Positions 1 through 6,453 of a stretch of 6,453 nt of DNA are shown here, in pieces (position 1 is the first letter of the stretch; each line of letters begins with the position of its first letter). The position numbers and the translations under genes were made by a program. The DNA comes from an uncultured Oscillospiraceae bacterium (lineage in GTDB: Bacteria > Bacillota > Clostridia > Oscillospirales > Oscillospiraceae): the NCBI GenBank assembly GCA_934515035.1, contig CAKSXP010000105.1, positions 1-6,453 on the forward strand. Reading direction: 5' to 3'. Below the pieces are notes generated by a model that had not been told where the DNA came from, searched no databases, and worked only from the letters and a program-made list of their open reading frames with translations.

Positions 1-21
1 TGAATGCCTCCGGTATCATCG

Positions 22-50
22 TTGTACAGCGGCATAAGATGTGGTAAAAT
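22..50 (+). promoter_or_regulatory. Probable sigma-A promoter with extended -10, upstream of the CDF gene
   Basis: A -10 hexamer TAAAAT at 45-50 matches the TATAAT consensus at five of six positions. It is preceded by TGG at 42-44, which fits the extended -10 TGn motif. A weak -35 hexamer, TTGTAC at 22-27, matches TTGACA at three of six positions and sits exactly 17 bases upstream. Transcription would be expected to start near 56-58. That leaves a leader of about 30 bases before the GTG start at 87 and only about 12 before the alternative ATG at 69, so the promoter also bears on the start choice. It may drive the whole CDF-addB-addA run, since no other clear promoter or terminator is seen between the genes. 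This is a motif reading only. Confidence 0.55.
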
Positions 51-70
51 AAAAAACAGGCTTATTATAT

Positions 71-77
71 GAGGGGG
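71..77 (+). promoter_or_regulatory. Shine-Dalgarno sequence for the CDF gene, favouring the GTG start
   Basis: The purine run GAGGGGG lies 9 bases before GTG at 87-89, a normal spacing. The alternative ATG at 69-71 has only an AGG at 58-60 in front of it, which would lie at the very 5' end of the predicted transcript. This arrangement makes the downstream GTG the better start. Confidence 0.6.
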
Positions 78-86
78 ACTGGCCCG

Positions 87-1256
87 GTGCTGAGAATACT
101 GACACGATTGTTCATCAAAAACAGCGGCAACACATCGGATCCCGCTGTCAGAAGCGCATACGGCATGCTGTGCAGTATAGTCGGCATCGTGCTCAATATA
201 TTGCTGTTTGCCGGAAAGTATATTGCCGGCGTCATAAGCGGCTCGATAGCAATAACGGCGGATGCATTCAACAACCTTTCGGACGCGGGATCGTCCGTCA
301 TAACGCTCCTCGGCTTTCGCTTTGCGGGGATGAAGCCGGACAGGGAGCATCCCTTCGGCCACGGCAGGATAGAATACATCTCCGGATTCATCGTCTCCGT
401 TATGATACTCATGATGGGATTCGAGCTTGGAAAAAGCTCTGTGGTCAGGATAATTTCGCCGGAGCCGGTCGAGGACGGGATAGTTCCGATGATCATTCTG
501 GCGGCGTCCATACTCGTCAAGCTGTATATGTATGTATACAATACGGCAATATCGAAAAAAATCTCCTCCGCCGCGATGAACGCAGCGGCAAAGGACAGCC
601 TTTCCGACTGCGTTTCCACCGCCGTCGTCCTTGCAGCGTCGGTGTTCGCGCACTTCACCGGCGTGCAGATCGACGGCTGGTGCGGCCTGCTTGTCGCGCT
701 GTTCATCCTCTGGGGAGGTTATACTTCCGCAAAGGACACACTGAGCCCGCTGCTTGGAAACCCTCCGAGTCCGGAACTGGTGAACAGGATCGAGCAGATC
801 GTTCTTTCCGAAGGCACGGTGGTCGGTATCCACGACCTCGTCGTGCACGATTACGGACCCGGCAGGGTGATGATCTCCCTTCACGGCGAGGTCCCCGCGG
901 ACGGTGACCTGCTTGCGATGCACGACGCGATCGATCTTATCGAGCGACGGCTGCGCAGTGAGCTTGGCTGCGAGGCGGTGATACACATGGACCCCATTTC
1001 CACCTCCGACGAGCGTGTGACGGAACTCAGGGACAGGATCGCGCTGTCGGTGCGGGAGCTTGACAAAGCCATGACGATACACGATTTCCGCATCGTTGAG
1101 GGACCGACTCACACAAATGTGATATTTGACGTTGTTGTCCCGCCCGGCTGCGGGCTGACGGATGCACAGGTGAGCCGGGAACTGGAGAACATCGTCTCGA
1201 AGTGCGGCAAGAATTACTGCGCGGTGGTGAATATCGACCACGCCTATATTTTATAG
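87..1256 (+). CDS. Cation diffusion facilitator (CDF) family metal transporter
   Basis: CDF proteins are inner-membrane antiporters that export divalent metals (Zn, Mn, Fe, Co or Cd) in exchange for protons, usually as homodimers. From the GTG start the product is 389 residues; an ATG at 69 would add six, but ribosome-site and promoter placement favour GTG. Six membrane segments are visible at roughly residues 25-51, 53-80, 98-115, 132-154, 166-190 and 195-218. Family marks are DAFNNLSDAGSS in segment 2 (N62 and D66 at the metal-site positions), HPFGHGRIEY at 88-97 after segment 2, and DSLSD in segment 5 (D170, D174). The cytoplasmic C-terminal domain covers about 231-304 and ends in VIHMDP (H300, D302). 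About 85 more residues follow and look like a second copy of that domain. The family call is firm. The metal is not determined, although the N-x3-D and D-x3-D pairs lack the histidine common in zinc exporters and hint at manganese or iron. The gene ends in TAG, 23 bases before addB. Confidence 0.93.
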   Translation: MLRILTRLFIKNSGNTSDPAVRSAYGMLCSIVGIVLNILLFAGKYIAGVISGSIAITADAFNNLSDAGSSVITLLGFRFAGMKPDREHPFGHGRIEYISGFIVSVMILMMGFELGKSSVVRIISPEPVEDGIVPMIILAASILVKLYMYVYNTAISKKISSAAMNAAAKDSLSDCVSTAVVLAASVFAHFTGVQIDGWCGLLVALFILWGGYTSAKDTLSPLLGNPPSPELVNRIEQIVLSEGTVVGIHDLVVHDYGPGRVMISLHGEVPADGDLLAMHDAIDLIERRLRSELGCEAVIHMDPISTSDERVTELRDRIALSVRELDKAMTIHDFRIVEGPTHTNVIFDVVVPPGCGLTDAQVSRELENIVSKCGKNYCAVVNIDHAYIL

Positions 1257-1267
1257 TATATACGACC

Positions 1268-1274
1268 GGGGTGA
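1268..1274 (+). promoter_or_regulatory. Ribosome-binding site of addB
   Basis: GGGGTGA lies 5 bases before ATG at 1280 within the 23-base gap after the CDF stop. It supports ATG 1280 over the in-frame upstream ATG at 1202, which lies inside the CDF gene without a comparable site. A GTG at 1271 is also in frame, but it falls inside the purine run and is a poorer start. Confidence 0.6.
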
Positions 1275-1279
1275 AGGCG

Positions 1280-4200
1280 ATGCTTGAACTCATATTGGGA
1301 AGAGCCGGAGCGGGCAAGACGATGCGCGTCATGAGAGAGATCGGCGCATCGGCCGCGGAGCACAGGGGGAATAATATACTCATAGTGCCCGAACAGTACA
1401 GCCATGAGGCGGAGCGGGAGCTGTGTGAAGTCTGCGGCGACAGCCTGAGCCTGTATGCTGAGGTGCTCAGCTTCACGCGGCTGGCCTCGCGCGCCGCGGA
1501 CGAATACGGCGGAGGCGGAAAGAACAGCCTTGACAGGGGCGGAAAGCTTCTGTGCATGGCGCTGGCGCTGGACGCCGTCGGCGGGAGGCTGACGGCCTAC
1601 GGCGCCGCGCGCCGCCGTCCGGAGCTGCAAAAGCGCCTTCTCGACGCGGCGGAGGAGCTGAAAAGCGCATGCGTGACGCCGGAAATGCTGGAATCCGCGG
1701 CGAATATAAGCGCAGGCCCGCTCGGCGATAAGCTCGGCGACCTCGCGCTCATCATGGCGGCCTATGACGCCGCTGCCGAAGCGAGCGGGGCGGACCCCAT
1801 GGACGGGCTGGACAGGCTGGCGCTCACCGTGCGTGAGCATGGTCTCGGCGCGGGAAAGAGGATATATGTCGACGGCTTCACGGATTTTACCGGACAGGAG
1901 CTTGAGATACTGCGCGCATATCTGGACACCGGAGCGGATATGACCGTCTGCCTGACCTGCGACGCGGAGCTTGAAAGCGAGGTGTTTGAGCCTTCGATCA
2001 AAACCGTTTTCCTTTTCCGGCGGCTTGCCGAGGAGACGGGGCTCGAGCTGCGGGAATTTTTTCTGTCCGCGGAGGAGGGCGGAAAGGACCCGGCGCTCAG
2101 CTTTCTGGAGAAGAACATGTTCGCCTTCGGCGGAAACGGTTATCAGGGCGAAAACGGCTCCGTGAGAACGTTCAGGGCCGACAGCATTTTTGACGAGTGC
2201 GAGCTTGCGGCCTCGCTCTGCGTGTGGCTTGCCCGCGAAAAGGGCGCGCGCTGGCGCGATATCGCCATCGCGGTGCGCGGATACGAGCAGTACCGGCCCA
2301 TGCTGGAAAGCGCCTTTGAGCGCTACGGTGTGCCGCTGTATTCCACGAGGAAGGGAAATATACTGCAAAAGCCGGTCATGGCACTGGTCGTCTATGCGTT
2401 TGAAACGATACAGGGCGGCTGGTGCTATGACGATGTGTTCACCTATCTCAGGACCGGGCTCTGCGGCCTGACGGCGGAGGAGTGCGATACGCTCAGCGGC
2501 TATGTCTATCTCTGGAGCCTTCGCGGCGGCGCATGGACGAAGGCGGAGGACTGGACGCTGCATCCCGGCGGCTACGGCGAAAAATACACGGAAGAGACCG
2601 GAGAACGCCTGAGGGAGATAAACGCTCTGCGCGAGCGTGTTTCCGGACCGCTTCTTAACCTTCAGGAGCGCGGGAAAGCGGCGGAGACGGCAAGAGAACA
2701 GCTCGAGGCGGTCTGCGCCTTTTTCGAGGAGCTGGGGCTTGCCGGGCGGCTGGAGCAGCGCGCGCAGGAGCTGGCGGAGATGGGACGCGGCGCGCTTGCC
2801 GCGGAGTATTCTCAGCTCTGGGACATACTTGTCGGCGCGATGGAGCAGTGCGCCGCGGTGCTCGGGGACGTGCGCATGACGCAGGAGGAGTTCTCACGTC
2901 TGCTCTGCCTTGTGCTGGCTCAGTACGACGTCGGGACGATCCCCGTTTCGCTCGACAGCGTAACGGCCGGCGATATGGACAGGATGCGCCGCCGGCATAT
3001 AAAGCACCTGATAGTGCTCGGCGCGTCGGACGGGAACCTTCCCGCACAGACGGAGGACGACGGAATGTTTTCCGAGGAGGAGCGCGAAAAGCTCCGGAGC
3101 ATGGGTATCGATCCGGGGACGCCGGGAACGGATATTTACCGGGAATTCATGCTGATATACAACTGCCTTACCCTGCCATCCGACAGCCTGACGATGAGCT
3201 GCCCGGCGCATACGGCCGACGGAGCCGAGTCGGGGCCGAGCTTTGTGTTCAAGTCCGTCTCGAAAATGTTCGGGACGGAGCCCGCGTATGTGGATACGGA
3301 CAGGGCGAGAATGAACGCGCCCGTTCCCGCGCTGGAGCTTGCCGCGAGCGGCAGGGGAGAGCGAAAGGCCGCCGCCGGACGCTGGTTCAGCGGCGACCCG
3401 GAGCGCCGGCAGCGCCTTGAAAGGCTCAAAAGAGCTGCCGAACTGACGCGCGGTACGCTCACGGGGGAGTCTGTCCGCGCGCTCTACGGGAAACGCATAC
3501 ATATGACGGCCTCGCGCACGGAAGTCTTTTCTTCCTGCAAGTTTGAGTTTTTCATGCAGTACGGCCTTCGCGCAAAGCCGCGCCAGCCGGCGGGGTTCGA
3601 TCCGCCGCAGATGGGAACGTTCATGCACTTCGTTCTGCAGCGCGTCTGCATGGAGGTCAAGTCCATGGGCGGGTTCCGCGCGGTCTCGCCCGAAAGCATC
3701 GGCGAGCTTGCGGAAAAGTATGTAAACGAATATGTTTCTGATGAGCTGAACGATTTTGCCGGGCGCTCGCCGCGGTTCATCTATCTTTTCAACCGCCTGC
3801 GGGAAACGGTGCGCGCCGTCGTGCTGGATATGGCGGAGGAGCTGCGGCGCTCGGATTTCGAGCCGCTGGACTTTGAACTGCGCTTTTCGGACGGAGAGGA
3901 CGGCGCGCTGCCGCCGATCGAGATCGGCGGCGGGAGCGGAATGACGCTCGCCGGAGTTGCCGACCGCGTGGACGGATGGCTGCACGACGGAAAGCTCTAT
4001 CTGCGCGTCGTGGACTACAAGACCGGCAAAAAGAGCTTTTCGCTGTCCGACGTCTGCCGGGGCATGGGGCTTCAGATGCTGCTTTATCTTTTCGCCCTGG
4101 ACAGAGAGGGCGGAGACTATTACGGGCATGAGGTGGTGCCCGCGGGCGTGCTGTATTCCCCGGCGCGCGACCTGAAGATATCGGCCGATTCGCGGCTGGA

Positions 4201-4615
4201 TGACGAAACGCTTGAGAAAAAGCGCCGCGCCGGTCTGCGGCGGAGCGGGCTGATCCTCGACGAGGATGAGGTCATCGCGGCGATGGAGCGCTCCGACAGT
4301 CCCGAGTATATTCCGATCAGGTTAAACAAAGAGGGAAAGGCAGCCGGTGACGCGCTCGTAAGCGCTGAGAAGCTCGGAGCGCTTGCAAAGTTTGTGGAAA
4401 AGACTCTGCGCGGGCTGGCAAAGGAGCTGCGCTGCGGCAGCATAACGGCCGACCCGTATTTTCGTTCCGCGCAGGATAACGCCTGTCTCTACTGCGATTA
4501 TGCCGGGACCTGCGGCTTCGGAGAATACGGGGAAGAGCAGCAGCGGCTGATCGTCAAATATAAAAACGACGAGGCGTGGGAGCATATCATGAAGGAGGTG
4601 CAGACGGATGGCTGA
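1280..4615 (+). CDS. addB: AddB, subunit B of the AddAB helicase-nuclease
   Basis: AddB pairs with AddA to process double-strand DNA ends for RecA-dependent repair. In the Bacillus enzyme the AddB nuclease cuts the 5' strand, and its helicase-like body recognises Chi. The product here is 1111 residues, close to the 1166 of the Bacillus subtilis protein. The start MLELILGRAGAGKT places Walker A (GRAGAGKT) at 7-14. A degenerate superfamily-1 segment lies near 577-605 (LIVLGASDGNLP, then an acidic SEEEREKL stretch). The C-terminal RecB-family nuclease carries GTFMH (H783), GVADRVD (D895, D898), VVDYKTGKK (D912, K914) and QMLLY (Q932, Y936), so the active site looks intact. C753 plus C1069-x2-C1072-x5-C1078 match the four-cysteine iron-sulfur staple, and the last three have the same spacing as in B. 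subtilis AddB. The ATG at 1280 is chosen because the family begins at the residues just before Walker A. The gene overlaps addA by 8 bases. Confidence 0.96.
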   Translation: MLELILGRAGAGKTMRVMREIGASAAEHRGNNILIVPEQYSHEAERELCEVCGDSLSLYAEVLSFTRLASRAADEYGGGGKNSLDRGGKLLCMALALDAVGGRLTAYGAARRRPELQKRLLDAAEELKSACVTPEMLESAANISAGPLGDKLGDLALIMAAYDAAAEASGADPMDGLDRLALTVREHGLGAGKRIYVDGFTDFTGQELEILRAYLDTGADMTVCLTCDAELESEVFEPSIKTVFLFRRLAEETGLELREFFLSAEEGGKDPALSFLEKNMFAFGGNGYQGENGSVRTFRADSIFDECELAASLCVWLAREKGARWRDIAIAVRGYEQYRPMLESAFERYGVPLYSTRKGNILQKPVMALVVYAFETIQGGWCYDDVFTYLRTGLCGLTAEECDTLSGYVYLWSLRGGAWTKAEDWTLHPGGYGEKYTEETGERLREINALRERVSGPLLNLQERGKAAETAREQLEAVCAFFEELGLAGRLEQRAQELAEMGRGALAAEYSQLWDILVGAMEQCAAVLGDVRMTQEEFSRLLCLVLAQYDVGTIPVSLDSVTAGDMDRMRRRHIKHLIVLGASDGNLPAQTEDDGMFSEEEREKLRSMGIDPGTPGTDIYREFMLIYNCLTLPSDSLTMSCPAHTADGAESGPSFVFKSVSKMFGTEPAYVDTDRARMNAPVPALELAASGRGERKAAAGRWFSGDPERRQRLERLKRAAELTRGTLTGESVRALYGKRIHMTASRTEVFSSCKFEFFMQYGLRAKPRQPAGFDPPQMGTFMHFVLQRVCMEVKSMGGFRAVSPESIGELAEKYVNEYVSDELNDFAGRSPRFIYLFNRLRETVRAVVLDMAEELRRSDFEPLDFELRFSDGEDGALPPIEIGGGSGMTLAGVADRVDGWLHDGKLYLRVVDYKTGKKSFSLSDVCRGMGLQMLLYLFALDREGGDYYGHEVVPAGVLYSPARDLKISADSRLDDETLEKKRRAGLRRSGLILDEDEVIAAMERSDSPEYIPIRLNKEGKAAGDALVSAEKLGALAKFVEKTLRGLAKELRCGSITADPYFRSAQDNACLYCDYAGTCGFGEYGEEQQRLIVKYKNDEAWEHIMKEVQTDG
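4592..4598 (+). promoter_or_regulatory. Strong ribosome-binding site of addA inside the end of addB
   Basis: AAGGAGG is a near-perfect Shine-Dalgarno sequence 9 bases before ATG 4608. It is embedded in the last codons of addB, so ribosomes finishing addB arrive at the addA start. This fits coupled, balanced synthesis of the two subunits. Confidence 0.8.
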
Positions 4616-6453
4616 GATCAGACTGACGGAGAACCAGCGAAAGGCGGTCGAAACGCGCGGCTGTTCCGTGCTCGTCTCCGCCGCCGCCGGAAGCGGCAAG
4701 ACAAAGGTCCTTGTCGAGCGCCTGATGTCATATATCACAGACCCGGAGGACCCGAAGAGCATAGATTCCTTCCTCGTGATAACCTATACCCGCGCGGCCG
4801 CGGCTCAGCTGCGCGAGCGCATTATCGAGAGCATCAACGAACGCGCGGCTTTGGAGGTCCAGAACCGCCGTCTGCGGCGGCAGAGCGCGCTCTGTTATCA
4901 GGCAAAGATCGGGACGATACATTCCTTCTGCACCTCCGTCCTGCGAGAGAACTGTCATCTGGCGGGTATCGCGCCGGACTTCCGCGTGATCGAGGAGGAA
5001 CGGGCAAACCGGATGAAGGAGACCGTGCTCGACCGCCTGCTTGAGCAGCGGTATGAACACATCGACAGCGACGGCAGCTTCCGCCTGCTTGCCGATACCG
5101 TCGGCGCGGGGCGGGACGACAGGCGTCTTGCTTCGCTCGTTCTGGAGCTTCACGGGAAAATGCTCAGCAACGCCTGGCCGCAGGAGTGGGCAAGGCGGCA
5201 GGAGGACGCGCTGGATGCCCGGGGCGTGTCCGATGTCGGAGAGACGCCGTGGGGAAAGGAACTGCTGCAAAACGCCCGCGAGAGCGTGGACCACTGGTGC
5301 GGACGCCTCGAAAAATGCGTAGAGCTTTTGCAGGGAAGCGACGAAAAGATCAGAAAGGCATATCTGGACAGCTTTTCGGAGAGTCTGGGCGGGCTTCAGC
5401 GGCTGAAAAACGCGCTGGAGCGCGGCTGGGACTCGGCGCGCCTTGCGCTGCCCGTTGAGTTTCCGCGGCTCGGCTCGCTGCGCAGCAGCCCCGATCCCGC
5501 TCTGTCGGACGGCGTCAAGCTCGTGCGGGAGAAGTGCAAAAAGGCGATGGAGAAGCTTGCGGCGGAGCTTTCCGACCCGTCGGAGCAGCTTTTGTCCGAA
5601 ATGCGGGAGACTGCGCCCGCGATGAAGGCGCTGCTGGAGCTTGCCCTGCGCTTTGACGAGCTGTATTCGCAGGAAAAGCGCAGACAGGGCTATGTTGATT
5701 TTTCCGACCTCGAGCATCTGGCGGTGAAGCTGCTCTATGACCCGGAAACAAACTCGCCGACGGCGCTTGCGCGCGAGAAGTCCGCACGCTTCACGGAGAT
5801 AATGGTCGATGAATATCAGGACGTGAACGAGGTGCAGGACCTCATTTTCCGCTGCGTTTCAAGGGATGAGAAGAACCTGTTCATGGTCGGCGACGTAAAG
5901 CAGTCGATCTATCGCTTCCGCCTTGCCGACCCGAATATATTTCTGGAAAAGTACCGCAGCTTCGCGCCGGAACAGGAGGCGGAGGGCGACATGCCGCGGC
6001 GCATTGTTCTGCGCGAAAATTTCCGCTCCCGGAGCTGTATAATAGACGGCGCGAACCATATTTTCAGGAACATAATGTCGCGGCGTCTCGGCGAGCTGGA
6101 CTACGACGAGGACGCTGAACTCAGGCACGGCGCTGCATATTACGACCCGGCGCTTGATGTTCCGGTGAGCTTTGAGATCCTGTCTGCGCCCGAGAGCGGG
6201 GATGAGGACACGCCCGACAAGCTGACGCTTGAGGCCCGGCACGTCGCAGCCAGGATACGCGCGCTTGTCGAGTCCGGAGCGCCTGTGACCGACGGAGGAA
6301 CGGTGAGAAACGCGGACTACGGCGATTTTGTCATACTTCTGCGCTCCCCCGGCTCCGCGGGAAAGATTTACCGCCGGACGCTGGCGGAAGCAGGCGTGCC
6401 CGCCGCATCCGATCAGGGCGGAGGCTTTTTCGGTTCGCTGGAGATCTCGGTGA
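4608..6453 (+). CDS. addA: AddA, subunit A of the AddAB helicase-nuclease (N-terminal half, cut by window edge)
   Basis: AddA is the active superfamily-1A 3'-to-5' helicase of AddAB and, through a C-terminal RecB-type domain, its second nuclease. The first 615 codons are present and open; the family is usually about 1200 residues, so roughly half is missing beyond the right edge. Translated from ATG 4608, helicase motifs appear in order: Q motif with Q10; Walker A AAAGSGKT at 25-32; motif Ia VITYTRAAAAQLRERI; motif Ic IGTIHSFC; the AddA-typical YVDFSDLEHLA; Walker B IMVDEYQD with D401 and E402; motif III GDVKQSIYRFR at 428-438; and motif IV LRENFRS around 468-474. The last residues, GGFFGSLEISV, are also typical of the family. 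Motifs V and VI and the nuclease domain lie outside the window and cannot be judged. The TGA in the last three bases is out of frame and is not the stop. The start overlaps the addB stop by 8 bases. Confidence 0.96.
   Translation, partial: MAEIRLTENQRKAVETRGCSVLVSAAAGSGKTKVLVERLMSYITDPEDPKSIDSFLVITYTRAAAAQLRERIIESINERAALEVQNRRLRRQSALCYQAKIGTIHSFCTSVLRENCHLAGIAPDFRVIEEERANRMKETVLDRLLEQRYEHIDSDGSFRLLADTVGAGRDDRRLASLVLELHGKMLSNAWPQEWARRQEDALDARGVSDVGETPWGKELLQNARESVDHWCGRLEKCVELLQGSDEKIRKAYLDSFSESLGGLQRLKNALERGWDSARLALPVEFPRLGSLRSSPDPALSDGVKLVREKCKKAMEKLAAELSDPSEQLLSEMRETAPAMKALLELALRFDELYSQEKRRQGYVDFSDLEHLAVKLLYDPETNSPTALAREKSARFTEIMVDEYQDVNEVQDLIFRCVSRDEKNLFMVGDVKQSIYRFRLADPNIFLEKYRSFAPEQEAEGDMPRRIVLRENFRSRSCIIDGANHIFRNIMSRRLGELDYDEDAELRHGAAYYDPALDVPVSFEILSAPESGDEDTPDKLTLEARHVAARIRALVESGAPVTDGGTVRNADYGDFVILLRSPGSAGKIYRRTLAEAGVPAASDQGGGFFGSLEISV

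Noticed and set aside
65..706. A minus-strand frame of 213 codons and a plus-strand frame at 170-907, both overlapping the CDF gene.
   Set aside because: The CDF frame carries all expected family motifs and membrane segments. The alternatives have none and are shadows.
1202..1279. An in-frame ATG at 1202 that would extend AddB by 26 residues.
   Set aside because: The extension overlaps the CDF coding region by 55 bases and has no good ribosome site. AddB proteins normally begin a few residues before Walker A, which ATG 1280 provides.
1797..2180. Possible loss of AddB function because most helicase motifs are missing after Walker A.
   Set aside because: AddB proteins normally have an inactivated helicase-like body. 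Missing motifs are a family trait, while the nuclease and iron-sulfur residues here are all present.
1244..2563. A long open frame on the minus strand opposite addB (439 codons).
   Set aside because: It lies wholly opposite a clearly conserved gene, its product is rich in Arg, Ala and Pro with no recognisable motif, and GC-rich codon use readily opens such mirror frames.
2894..4129. A second long minus-strand open frame opposite addB (411 codons).
   Set aside because: It has the same composition-driven character. It covers the nuclease region of addB, whose motifs prove that the plus-strand frame is the real one.
4728..5717. A minus-strand open frame opposite addA (329 codons).
   Set aside because: It is the mirror of the AddA helicase frame, without domain motifs or a convincing ribosome site.
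6451..6453. TGA at the very end of the window as a possible addA stop.
   Set aside because: It is out of frame: the last full addA codon is GTG at 6450-6452, and only about half of AddA has been read by that point.

Overview
The window holds three same-strand genes packed almost end to end: a cation diffusion facilitator (CDF) metal transporter, then addB, then the first half of addA, which runs off the right edge. The sequence is GC-rich but keeps ATA isoleucine codons and strong GGAGG-type ribosome sites, and it encodes AddAB rather than RecBCD. This suggests a GC-rich member of the Bacillota, most likely a Clostridia lineage such as Oscillospirales. That placement is inferred from style and gene content, not from a search.

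Layout. Positions 1-86 are a leader with a plausible extended -10 sigma-A promoter (about 22-50) and a Shine-Dalgarno sequence (71-77). Positions 87-1256 encode the CDF transporter, which has six membrane segments, a cytoplasmic C-terminal domain, and an apparent second copy of that domain. A 23-base gap with no terminator follows. Positions 1280-4615 encode AddB, with an N-terminal Walker A, an inactivated helicase-like body, a RecB-family nuclease domain and the four-cysteine iron-sulfur staple. Positions 4608 to the end encode AddA residues 1-615, overlapping addB by 8 bases, with its ribosome site inside the end of addB.

How the genes work together. AddA and AddB form the helicase-nuclease that resects double-strand DNA ends up to a Chi site and prepares 3' tails for RecA. 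Overlap and ribosome-site placement suggest coupled translation of the two subunits. The CDF gene probably shares a transcript with them by position alone, and no functional link is evident. All three frames are open and intact within the window. I see no mobile element, CRISPR array, RNA gene or unusual repeat, and no evidence of a previously undescribed system. The points most worth a second look are in the CDF protein: its metal-site residues and its doubled C-terminal domain.
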